A DNA stretch of 32,768 bases, taken from Planctomycetaceae bacterium. GTDB taxonomy: Bacteria; Planctomycetota; SZUA-567. The notes beneath the pieces were generated by a model. The model saw nothing but the letters and a program-made list of their open reading frames with translations, was not told the DNA's origin and did no database searches. Position 1 is the first letter of the stretch. Each line of letters opens with the position of its first letter. Shown in pieces: positions 16,581 through 22,752 of the stretch. The stretch lies in assembly GCA_021205245.1 (NCBI GenBank), contig JAJPXZ010000010.1:1-32768 (forward strand). Reading direction: 5' to 3'. Both the position numbers and the translations under genes were made by a program.

Positions 16581-17135
16581 ATGGCTCTGGGTGACAAAGA
16601 ACGGCAGGTGGTGGGTGAAATCGCCAGGGCTTCCCTCGCCGCTGCGGTTGAGGGGCAAGCTTTCAACCCTGTTGACCCGGGCCTTCCGGCACTGGAAGAA
16701 CATTGCGGCTGCTTCGTTACACTCAAGACTGGCGGGCAACTCCGGGGATGTCTTGGCTGTTTCGTTTCGGATAATCCGCTGTGGCAGACAGTTGCCGACT
16801 ATGCCCGCCATTCGGCTCTCAGTGACCCCCGATTTACCCGTAACCGCCTGACTCCACGGGAATTGCCAGAGGTGGAGATGGAGGTGTCGGTCCTTTCACC
16901 CCTGGAGCCGTGTTCGGATCCGTCGTCGATAACCCCTGGCGTGCATGGGATTTATGTTAAGCGTGGTCCGCAGTCGGGGTGCTATCTCCCCCAGGTCGCG
17001 ACAGAAACGGGCTGGGGGGTCGAGGAATTCTGGACTTCATGCTGCCGCGACAAGGCGGGGATGTCGCCTGACGCCTGGCGCGAGCCCGGGACCGAATGCT
17101 ACACCTTTACCGCCGATGTTTTCGAGGTGGAGTGA
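16581..17135 (+). CDS. AMMECR1-domain protein (AmmeMemoRadiSam protein A-like)
   Basis: A 184-residue protein spanning the whole AMMECR1 domain. The family hallmark LRGCLGCF lies at residues 54-61 and the second conserved block CYLPQVATETGW at about 135-146. Family members are widespread from archaea to humans. In bacteria they often sit with a MEMO1-like protein and a radical SAM enzyme in a system of unknown chemistry, perhaps RNA or small-molecule modification. Neither partner is in this window. GGGG lies 5-6 nt before the ATG. A small frame overlaps its stop as GTGA, and a sigma-28 promoter begins 17 nt after its end. Confidence 0.88.
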   Translation: MALGDKERQVVGEIARASLAAAVEGQAFNPVDPGLPALEEHCGCFVTLKTGGQLRGCLGCFVSDNPLWQTVADYARHSALSDPRFTRNRLTPRELPEVEMEVSVLSPLEPCSDPSSITPGVHGIYVKRGPQSGCYLPQVATETGWGVEEFWTSCCRDKAGMSPDAWREPGTECYTFTADVFEVE

Positions 17136-17263
17136 GGACAAAAAATAATCCTCAAGTTTCTCCTCAACCAACCGATAACAAGGGCAAGCAGGGAGGTTCC
17201 AAACCAAGCGAATTTCTGGGATGGACCACCGACTGGTTGACGCAACTCTCAGCAGGGAAATGA
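17132..17263 (+). CDS. Possible 43-residue small protein overlapping the AMMECR1 stop
   Basis: A GTG start overlaps the AMMECR1 TGA stop in a GTGA junction, typical of translational coupling, with GAGGTG just upstream (spacing only 2 nt). The product starts MRTKNNPQ, is polar, and ends with an amphipathic, Trp-rich segment LGWTTDWLTQLSAGK. The frame runs through the sigma-28 promoter, so it would belong to the upstream transcript. No family recognised; it may be a chance frame. Confidence 0.25.
   Translation: MRTKNNPQVSPQPTDNKGKQGGSKPSEFLGWTTDWLTQLSAGK
17152..17178 (+). promoter_or_regulatory. Sigma-28 (FliA) promoter upstream of flgM
   Basis: TCAAGTTT (17152-17159), 11-nt spacer, ACCGATAA (17171-17178). 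Against the enterobacterial FliA consensus TAAAGTTT-N11-GCCGATAA this is 7/8 plus 7/8 with exact spacing. The predicted start is near 17185, giving a leader of about 260 nt before the FlgM ATG. It fits the known class-3 flagellar control of flgM. Confidence 0.75.
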
Positions 17264-17277
17264 GATATTGCGCCCGT

Positions 17278-17298
17278 GCCGCCTCTTGGGGTGGCGGC
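17278..17298 (+). other. Leader hairpin GCCGCC-N9-GGCGGC
   Basis: A perfect 6-bp GC stem with a 9-nt loop in the untranslated region between the sigma-28 promoter and flgM. A T5 run starts 21 nt after it, too far for a simple terminator. It could be a leader structure or a remnant end signal for the upstream operon. Confidence 0.35.
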
Positions 17299-17318
17299 CA
17301 AGCAGACGACCCCGGCCC

Positions 17319-17356
17319 TTTTTCAGTCCCCGATTTTTTATCGGACGCCTGAAAAA
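17319..17356 (+). other. Leader hairpin with T/A-rich outer stem
   Basis: An outer stem TTTTTCAG (17319-17326) pairs with CTGAAAAA (17349-17356). An inner stem CCGAT (17330-17334) pairs with ATCGG (17340-17344) around a T5 loop, with a few unpaired bases between the two stems. The run of T before and A after makes it symmetrical. It could act as a terminator for the AMMECR1 transcript or as a folded element of the flgM leader. Confidence 0.4.
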
Positions 17357-17444
17357 AAGTTGTGCGGTTTTTGAAGAATGGACTTTTCAATAGGCAGGCG
17401 TTTGCCCACAAGGCAATAGACCCTGGATGACAGGGGGAAAAATC

Positions 17445-17750
17445 ATGAGAATTCAAGGATATGGCGAATTTCAGCAGATGCGCAAGGCGTCCCAGAAGGA
17501 CGACGCCCAACTGAAGGAATCGGCCGAACGGTCCGAAGCCGAAGAAGTTGAGAGCGGGAGCGCTTCCGATAACGTCAGCATCAGCCCCGAGGCTCGCCGC
17601 AAAGGCAAGCTGCGGATGGCCTCCGACTTCCGTGAAGCGAAGGTAGCCGACGTCAAGGCCCGTCTCGAGGCCGGCACGTTGGTCACGCCCGAGTCGCTCG
17701 CTTCCGGTACCCGCAAGATGCTGGAAGGCCTCGCCTCAGGCGAGCTGTAA
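17445..17750 (+). CDS. flgM: Flagellar anti-sigma-28 factor FlgM-like protein
   Basis: A 101-residue protein. The N-terminal ~40 residues are charged and disordered-looking. The C-terminal half has the FlgM sigma-28-binding pattern: DNVSISPEARR at 41-51, then REAKVADVKARLEAGTLV at about 65-82 and a helix SLASGTRKMLEGL. FlgM holds sigma-28 inactive until the flagellar hook-basal body is complete and FlgM is exported. I chose the ATG at 17445 (GGGGG 7-8 nt upstream) over an in-frame ATG at 17427 without a ribosome site. A near-consensus sigma-28 promoter upstream supports the identity and implies autoregulation. It ends in a strong terminator. No other flagellar gene is in the window. Confidence 0.85.
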   Translation: MRIQGYGEFQQMRKASQKDDAQLKESAERSEAEEVESGSASDNVSISPEARRKGKLRMASDFREAKVADVKARLEAGTLVTPESLASGTRKMLEGLASGEL

Positions 17751-17782
17751 CCCCTCAACGACCTGCCTATTTACACATACGG

Positions 17783-17811
17783 GAAACCCCGCAGCGTGGC
17801 TGCGGGGTTTC
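17783..17811 (+). terminator. Strong intrinsic terminator after flgM
   Basis: A 13-bp perfect stem GAAACCCCGCAGC / GCTGCGGGGTTTC (17783-17795 with 17799-17811), GTG loop, followed by TCT. It lies 33 nt past the flgM stop. The opposite-strand YtcJ gene ends 76 bp further on, so the hairpin may serve both directions. Confidence 0.8.
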
Positions 17812-17886
17812 TCTATGGATAGTTTTTCATTCCGCCCACCATCCCCATACGTCTCCCGACGTGGCGTCTGGGGCGAGGTAGTCAGT

Positions 17887-19731
17887 TTATATCCAGCAGC
17901 TACAGCCAAGCGAGTCCCAGAACAAGCTCTCTTCCCCAAACGGAATCCGCTCCACCATTTTCGACTTGGCGGTCGTACCGCATTCGCCGCAGGCACACCC
18001 ACCGGCGGCGGCACACTCGGCCAAGGCGGAGAGAATATCTTTTTCGACGTGGTAACCAGGCACCCGCTTAACCGGCGACCAGCGGGGCGACACCTGAGGC
18101 ATGGGGAGGGCCATCTGCCGGAAGTCTCCGTCCGCGTACACGGTCCTTCCCCCTAAAACGGTGAGATCTGACGTGAGGTAGCGAATTGCCTCGGCTGGAA
18201 TCTGGAAATAGTCGGCCGAGGGGACGATAAAGTCGGCGCATTGGCCCACCTTGATCTGGCCGCGTTCGGTCGTGTTGGCAAACCATGCCGGACCCTGGGT
18301 GTAGAGCCGCAACGCCGTGGTTCGGTCAAGCCGTTCCTCGGGGCCATACAGTTGCATACCACCGACCGTTTTCCCGGTCACGAGCCAATACAAACAGACC
18401 CACGGGTTATAACTGGCGACGCGGGTAGCGTCGGTACCGGCGGCCAACGGCAGGCCGGCGGCGATCATCCGCTGAATCGGCGGCGTATGGGCTGCCGCCT
18501 CTTGGCCATAGCGCTCGACAAAAAACTCGCCCTGATACGCCATCCGGTGCTGAATCGATATCCCGCCGCCCAGCGCGACGACCCGGTCGATATTGGCGTC
18601 GGAAATGGTCTCGGCATGGTCGAAAAACCAGTGCAGCCCATTGAAGGGGATGTCCTTATTAACCTTCTCAAAGACCCCGAGCGCCCGTTCGATAGTCTCG
18701 TTGTAGGTGGCGTGCAGGCGGAAGGGCCAGCGCTTTTCCGACAGCAGACGAACGACCTTCTCGAGCTGCCCCTCCATCTGCGTCGGCATGTCTGGACGGA
18801 CCTGGCGAAAATCCTCAAAATCGGCGGCCGAAAACACCAGCATCTCACCCGCCCCGTTGTGGCGGTAGTAGTTGTTTCCATCCATACACTGGAGCGACTG
18901 GGTCCATGCCTCGAAATCCGCGAACTCGCCGTCGGGGTGCTGGGTAAAGAGGTTATAGGCAATGCGGACGGTCAACTCGCCCTGGCGGGCCAATTTTTCG
19001 ATAACCGCGTAGTCGTCGGGATAATTCTGGAACCCGCCGCCGGCGTCGATAGCGGAAGTGATGCCGAGACGGTTGAGTTCGCGCATGAACTGGCGGGTGG
19101 AGTTAACCTGATCCTCGGGACTGAGCTTCGGCCCTTTGGCCAAGGCGGCATAAAGAATAGTCGCGGTTGGCTTCGCTATCAACATGCCGGTGGGCTCGCC
19201 CCGATGGTCGCGTTCAATCTCGCCGCCGGGCGGGTTGGCCGAGTCCTTGGTATAGCCGCAGGCGTGCAGGGCTGCCCGATTCAGGAGGGCGCGGTCGTAG
19301 AGGTGGAGAATAAAAACCGGCGTGTCGGGCGCGATGGCATTCAGTTCGTCCAGGGTTGGGAGGCGCTTTTCGGCAAACTGATTGAGGGTGAAACCGCCAA
19401 CAACCCGCACCCATTGCGGGGGCGGGGTGTTTTCCACCTGGGTTCTGAGGAGGCGCATGCCATCTGAAAGGGAGGGGACGCCGTCCCAGCGAAGCTCCAT
19501 ATTATAGTTAAGGCCGCCGCGAATGAGGTGCAGATGGCTGTCGTGGAGGCCGGGTATGGCAACGCGGCCCTGGAGGTCGGTACTGTGCGAATCCTCTTTG
19601 GCCACCGCGTTCACTTCCTCGCGGCTGCCGACCGCCACAAACTTGCCGTCCCGTATGGCGATTGAGGTTGCGCGCGGATTATCTGGATCGAGGGTGGTGA
19701 AATTTCCGTTATGGAACAAAATGTCGGACAT
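17887..19731 (-). CDS. YtcJ-type amidohydrolase (family 3 metal-dependent hydrolase)
   Basis: A 614-residue amidohydrolase-superfamily enzyme. It has an N-terminal beta-sandwich start (DILFHNGNFTTLDPDNP), the metal-site GLHDSHLHL with HxH at 66-68, central HWFFDHAE and ISIQHRMAYQGE histidine motifs, and GTDATRVASYNPW carrying the catalytic Asp. Relatives hydrolyse N-substituted formamides or other amides; the substrate here is unknown. The last ~45 residues add a cysteine-rich tail with a CxCxxC (GCACGECG) and a terminal CSC, which is unusual for the core family and may bind metal. The ATG at 19731 has GAGGAG 9 nt upstream, so three extra residues from a TTG are excluded. It lies downstream of the pirin and ABM genes on the same strand, separated by a hairpin. 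Confidence 0.88.
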   Translation of the reverse strand: MSDILFHNGNFTTLDPDNPRATSIAIRDGKFVAVGSREEVNAVAKEDSHSTDLQGRVAIPGLHDSHLHLIRGGLNYNMELRWDGVPSLSDGMRLLRTQVENTPPPQWVRVVGGFTLNQFAEKRLPTLDELNAIAPDTPVFILHLYDRALLNRAALHACGYTKDSANPPGGEIERDHRGEPTGMLIAKPTATILYAALAKGPKLSPEDQVNSTRQFMRELNRLGITSAIDAGGGFQNYPDDYAVIEKLARQGELTVRIAYNLFTQHPDGEFADFEAWTQSLQCMDGNNYYRHNGAGEMLVFSAADFEDFRQVRPDMPTQMEGQLEKVVRLLSEKRWPFRLHATYNETIERALGVFEKVNKDIPFNGLHWFFDHAETISDANIDRVVALGGGISIQHRMAYQGEFFVERYGQEAAAHTPPIQRMIAAGLPLAAGTDATRVASYNPWVCLYWLVTGKTVGGMQLYGPEERLDRTTALRLYTQGPAWFANTTERGQIKVGQCADFIVPSADYFQIPAEAIRYLTSDLTVLGGRTVYADGDFRQMALPMPQVSPRWSPVKRVPGYHVEKDILSALAECAAAGGCACGECGTTAKSKMVERIPFGEESLFWDSLGCSCWI

Positions 19732-19812
19732 GGCTCGCAACTCCTCTGGAGCGCATCATTCCCCCACCCGACATGTGTATTTAAATCGAAGGTAACACAG
19801 CAACGCGCGGAA

Positions 19813-19842
19813 GCGGAAGGCGGGTAATGGACCGCCTTCCGC
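19813..19842 (-). terminator. Hairpin GCGGAAGGCGG / CCGCCTTCCGC between ABM and YtcJ genes
   Basis: An 11-bp perfect stem (19813-19823 with 19832-19842) and an 8-nt loop, 15 nt past the ABM-gene stop on the minus strand. The tail is only TT followed by GC-rich sequence, so termination would be weak. It may instead mark an mRNA processing or stability boundary ahead of the YtcJ gene. Confidence 0.5.
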
Positions 19843-19857
19843 TCTCGTCCGCCGTCG

Positions 19858-20568
19858 TCAACCGCGCGAAAGCCACTTGCTAACCGCCTTGGTGTAGGGC
19901 GGCATCACCACGTAGGTAAGGAGGAACACCAGGCACATGCCCTGGATGAGGTGCCGCACGCCAAACACGCCCAGTTGCGGCACTGCCGCGTAGAGGTGGT
20001 CCAGCACCCAGGGGAGGAGCATAGACAACGGCCATACCGCACTCAAGGTCAACAACCACTGTTTCCAGCGGGGCGGCGAGACGTGATTGCGGGTTGCGGC
20101 CGTGAACCAGTAGTCGATACCTGAGCGAATATCCAGCGTCTCCGGTTCCTGGATAAGGTCCATCACCTCGTCAATCAACTGCTTGCGCTCGGACGATTGC
20201 ATCCAATGTTCTGCATCGGCCCGGTTGGCAAAACGGACCGCTATCTGGTAGGTGTCGTCGCCATCGACAGGCTTGGCAACGTGCGCCCCCATATGGCCGG
20301 GCTGCTGGGCGGCGATGTTAATGGTCTTATGCAGCCACGTTTCGTACTCGTCGTGGCGGCCGGGTTTGACCTTATGCTGAATAATGAATGAAACCTGATC
20401 CGCCAGGTTCGCGTTATTACCGCACTCGCAAGTCGTGTTGGCCGGTGCAAATGTGTTGGCATTGGGATCATACGCCGGCGGAACAACGCTGCCGCCGGTA
20501 TGGACCTTCCGGCCCAGGGTTGCTCCGGGTGCGGCCATGCCGTCTGGAGCAGTGGGTGTGGCTGCCAT
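19858..20568 (-). CDS. Antibiotic biosynthesis monooxygenase (ABM) domain membrane protein
   Basis: A 236-residue protein. Residues 1-55 are Pro/Ala/Asn-rich with a CEC motif. Residues ~57-150 form a ferredoxin-like ABM domain (VSFIIQHKVKPGRHDEYETW, QQPGHMGAHV, YQIAVRFANRADAEHWMQS). The C-terminal ~65 residues contain two membrane helices (about 170-190 and 203-222). ABM domains act as small oxygenases on aromatic or quinone-like molecules or merely bind them; this anchored two-helix version is a known architecture of unknown role. AGGGGA lies 6 nt before the ATG. It begins 21 bp after the pirin stop, so the two are co-transcribed. Confidence 0.85.
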   Translation of the reverse strand: MAATPTAPDGMAAPGATLGRKVHTGGSVVPPAYDPNANTFAPANTTCECGNNANLADQVSFIIQHKVKPGRHDEYETWLHKTINIAAQQPGHMGAHVAKPVDGDDTYQIAVRFANRADAEHWMQSSERKQLIDEVMDLIQEPETLDIRSGIDYWFTAATRNHVSPPRWKQWLLTLSAVWPLSMLLPWVLDHLYAAVPQLGVFGVRHLIQGMCLVFLLTYVVMPPYTKAVSKWLSRG

Positions 20569-20589
20569 GAAAATCCCCTAACATTACGA

Positions 20590-21312
20590 TTAGCGGAAAT
20601 CGGGAACTTCCCGCGGACGCAGGTCGAATAACAAAATTTCCGCGCCCTCACCCCCGTCGAACTGCAACTGCGTCTCTTTACGGATGCGGACGCCGTCTCC
20701 TTCCTTCAGGGCCTTGCCGTTCAAGCGGACCTTGCCTCTCGCAACGTGGACATAGGCATAGCGGTCCGGGCGAAGTTCGAACACCGTTTCCTCGTCCCCG
20801 TCAAAAAGTCCGGTATACACCTTAACATCCTGATAAACCGGCAGGGTATCGAGTTCGCCGTCGGGTGAAATGACCAGGAGGAATTGGCCGCGACGCTTCT
20901 CTTTGGGGAAGCTCATCTGGTGGTACCGGGGCTTGGCGCCCTTGCGGTCGGGAATAATCCAGATTTGCAAAAAGCGGAGCATTTCCTTGTCCGAGGCATT
21001 GAATTCGCTGTGAAATACGCCGGTACCGGCGGACATCATCTGGATGTCACCCGGGTACGAAACATAGGCAACGCCCATGGAATCGCGGTGTTCGAGCGCG
21101 CCGTCCAGCACGTATGAGAATATTTCCATATCCTGGTGCGGGTGGGTGCCGAAGCCGCCCCGGGGGGTGACCCGATCGTCGTTAATGACCAGGAGATCGG
21201 AAAAACCAATCTCGTCGGGGTCATAATAGTTGGCAAATGAAAAGGTATGGCGCGAGTCCAGCCAACTGGTTCTGCCGAGGCCGCGCTCTTCAGCTTTACG
21301 TAGTGCGAGCAT
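20590..21312 (-). CDS. Pirin-family bicupin (YhaK/quercetinase-like)
   Basis: A 240-residue pirin. The N-terminal cupin carries the metal set: GFGTHPHQDMEIF (two His, near 56-58) and GVFHSEFN (His and Glu near 100-102). It is followed by the characteristic ALEHRDSMG and a degenerate second cupin. Bacterial pirins include quercetin 2,3-dioxygenases and redox-sensing proteins; many are induced by oxidative or chemical stress. I chose the ATG at 21312, with AAAGGAG 7 nt upstream; the longer frame to 21483 runs through the intergenic promoter region. It is divergent from the YcaC gene across 240 bp containing two face-away promoters. Confidence 0.92.
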   Translation of the reverse strand: MLALRKAEERGLGRTSWLDSRHTFSFANYYDPDEIGFSDLLVINDDRVTPRGGFGTHPHQDMEIFSYVLDGALEHRDSMGVAYVSYPGDIQMMSAGTGVFHSEFNASDKEMLRFLQIWIIPDRKGAKPRYHQMSFPKEKRRGQFLLVISPDGELDTLPVYQDVKVYTGLFDGDEETVFELRPDRYAYVHVARGKVRLNGKALKEGDGVRIRKETQLQFDGGEGAEILLFDLRPREVPDFR

Positions 21313-21370
21313 GGTATGCTCCTTTCCCGATGTGGCGGCGGTGGAACACGCCGCCTCCTTCCGAAAACCA

Positions 21371-21398
21371 CATATACTACTGGCTGTCGGGTTGTTAA
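21371..21398 (-). promoter_or_regulatory. Putative sigma-70 promoter of the pirin-ABM operon
   Basis: Minus-strand TTAACA (21393-21398), 16-nt spacer, TATATG (21371-21376), matching consensus at 5/6 and 4/6. The leader would be about 52 nt. The -35 overlaps a GTTAACG motif (21394-21400) that recurs in the opposing promoter. Confidence 0.5.
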
Positions 21399-21441
21399 CG
21401 TGATACCTCGCTTTTCTGGAATAGCGTTTATTATTAACAAC
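21391..21441. repeat. Inverted repeat GTTGTTAA / TTAACAAC in the divergent promoter region
   Basis: Exact 8-bp arms at 21391-21398 and 21434-21441, 35 bp apart. The left arm covers the pirin -35 region. It may be two half-sites for a dimeric regulator that loops or spans the gap. Confidence 0.35.
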
Positions 21442-21477
21442 TTTGCCCAGAAATATCGCTTTTATAGGAGTTTTAAT

Positions 21478-21506
21478 TTGCATTATACGTTAACGAATGC
21501 TAGTAT
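21478..21506 (+). promoter_or_regulatory. Putative sigma-70 promoter of ycaC with palindromic spacer
   Basis: TTGCAT (21478-21483), 17-nt spacer, TAGTAT (21501-21506). The predicted start near 21513 leaves a leader of about 40 nt. The spacer contains the 8-bp palindrome CGTTAACG (21488-21495), well placed as an operator. Confidence 0.55.
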
Positions 21507-21552
21507 CCTCAAACCGGCGGCGAGAGTCGCGGCTGGCGATTGGGAGAGCGAT

Positions 21553-22167
21553 ATGGCACAAGTAAAGCGCCTCGACAGGGACGAATGCACCTGTCTTCTG
21601 GTGGACCACCAGGTCGGGCTGTTTTCGCTGGTGGGCGATTTTGAACCGATTCAATTCAAGAACAACGTGATGGCTACGGCGGCGTTGGCCAAGTTCTTCA
21701 AGTTGCCGACCATCCTGACGACCAGCATGGCGGAAGGCCCAAACGGACCGCTCCTTCCCGAAATTGTGGAGATGTTCAAAGGGGAGCCGAACGTCGCCCG
21801 TCCGGGGCAAATCAATGCCTGGGATAACGAGGAATTTGTCGAAAGCGTAAAAAAGACAGGGAAAAAGCAGCTTTTGGTGTCGGGCATCGTCACCGAGGTG
21901 TGCGTCGCCTTTGTCACCCTTTCGGCCATTGAGGCCGGGTTCGACGTGTTTGTGGTGACAGACGCATCCGGGACTTTCAACCAGGAGGCGCGCCACGCCG
22001 CCTGGGCTCGCATGAGCGGCGCGGGGGCGCAGCTCATGAACTGGTTCGCCGTCGCCTGCGAGCTGCACCGCGACTGGCGCAACGATCTCGAAGGGTTGGG
22101 AAAGTTGTGCGCGGACTATATACCGAGTTACGCGAATTTAATGACCGCCAGCAAAGCCAGGGGGTAG
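21553..22167 (+). CDS. ycaC: Isochorismatase-family cysteine hydrolase, YcaC-like
   Basis: A 204-residue cysteine hydrolase (E. coli YcaC is 208). Residues CLLVDHQVGLF at 14-24 supply the catalytic Asp, and a Lys follows in the middle block. VSGIVTEVCVAF at about 113-124 holds the nucleophilic Cys, then SAIEAGFDVFVVTDASG, a near-match to YcaC. YcaC-type enzymes form octamers and their substrate is not established. GGAGAG lies 4 nt before the ATG at 21553; residues upstream in the same frame run through the promoter and are not credible. Co-occurrence with pirin, ABM and YtcJ genes suggests a shared chemical-stress or catabolic role. Confidence 0.92.
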   Translation: MAQVKRLDRDECTCLLVDHQVGLFSLVGDFEPIQFKNNVMATAALAKFFKLPTILTTSMAEGPNGPLLPEIVEMFKGEPNVARPGQINAWDNEEFVESVKKTGKKQLLVSGIVTEVCVAFVTLSAIEAGFDVFVVTDASGTFNQEARHAAWARMSGAGAQLMNWFAVACELHRDWRNDLEGLGKLCADYIPSYANLMTASKARG

Positions 22168-22236
22168 TTGCAGTACACTTGGGGATTGCGGGTTGGAGTT
22201 TGTAGTACCACAGAGAGGCCCCGCAGGCAGAAGACG

Positions 22237-22272
22237 ACATGCCCCGCCCGTATTATGGGCGGGGCGTGTTTT
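22237..22272 (+). terminator. Terminator after ycaC, overlapping the 3' end of yjaB
   Basis: A 13-bp stem with a single G-T pair (22237-22249 with 22257-22269), core GCCCCGCCC / GGGCGGGGC, loop GTATTAT, followed by TTT. The loop supplies the TAA stop of the opposing acetyltransferase gene, and the 3' arm encodes its last residues. Confidence 0.75.
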
Positions 22273-22726
22273 CAGGTGGCACTAACCGCAGATGCAACAG
22301 CGGCCAGGGACGTCCCATGCCGTCGGTCTCGCTTCGGCCGATCTGGCGGAATCCCTTGGCGAGGTAGAACGCCACGGCGTCGGTATTCTGTTCGTTCACA
22401 TCGACCCGGAGCGGGTTTTCCCTGCCCACCACGTCGCGGGCGTGGGCAATGAACCGCGTGCCAAGCCCCATGCCCATACAATCGGCATCAATAAACAAGG
22501 CTTCGACCATATCACCGTGCATGGCCATGAAACCGGCGATTCGCCCTCCAGCCTCGGCGACCCACAGGTCCAGCCCGGCGAGGGCGTCCTCCACCTCCTG
22601 TTCCAGCATATCGATGTCGGCGGGCGTGAGAAAGCGGTGGCTAGCCTCGACCGACCGCCGCCACACTGCCGTCATAGCCGGAATGTCGTCCAGGATACCG
22701 AGCCTCATTTTTACGTCTTCGACCAC
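22253..22726 (-). CDS. yjaB: GNAT N-acetyltransferase, YjaB-like
   Basis: A 157-residue acetyltransferase. It aligns along its length with E. coli YjaB as I recall it: VWRRSVEASHRFL near 20, ALFIDADCMGMGLGTRFI with the acetyl-CoA loop (MGMGLG) near 78-83, and VDVNEQNTDAVAFYLAKGF in the C-terminal half. The acceptor substrate is unknown. I chose the GTG at 22726 because GGAG lies 7 nt upstream; an internal ATG at 22708 has only a poor site. It starts 26 nt after the AraC-regulator stop, so the two are likely co-transcribed. Its last codons are part of a terminator hairpin shared with ycaC. Confidence 0.87.
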   Translation of the reverse strand: MVEDVKMRLGILDDIPAMTAVWRRSVEASHRFLTPADIDMLEQEVEDALAGLDLWVAEAGGRIAGFMAMHGDMVEALFIDADCMGMGLGTRFIAHARDVVGRENPLRVDVNEQNTDAVAFYLAKGFRQIGRSETDGMGRPWPLLHLRLVPPENTPRP

Positions 22727-22752
22727 AATTATTCTCCACTTCCCAGGCAGGA

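Noticed and set aside
17037-17510. Minus-strand 157-codon frame across the flgM leader
   Set aside because: Spans a sigma-28 promoter and hairpins and overlaps two sense genes; no recognisable domain.
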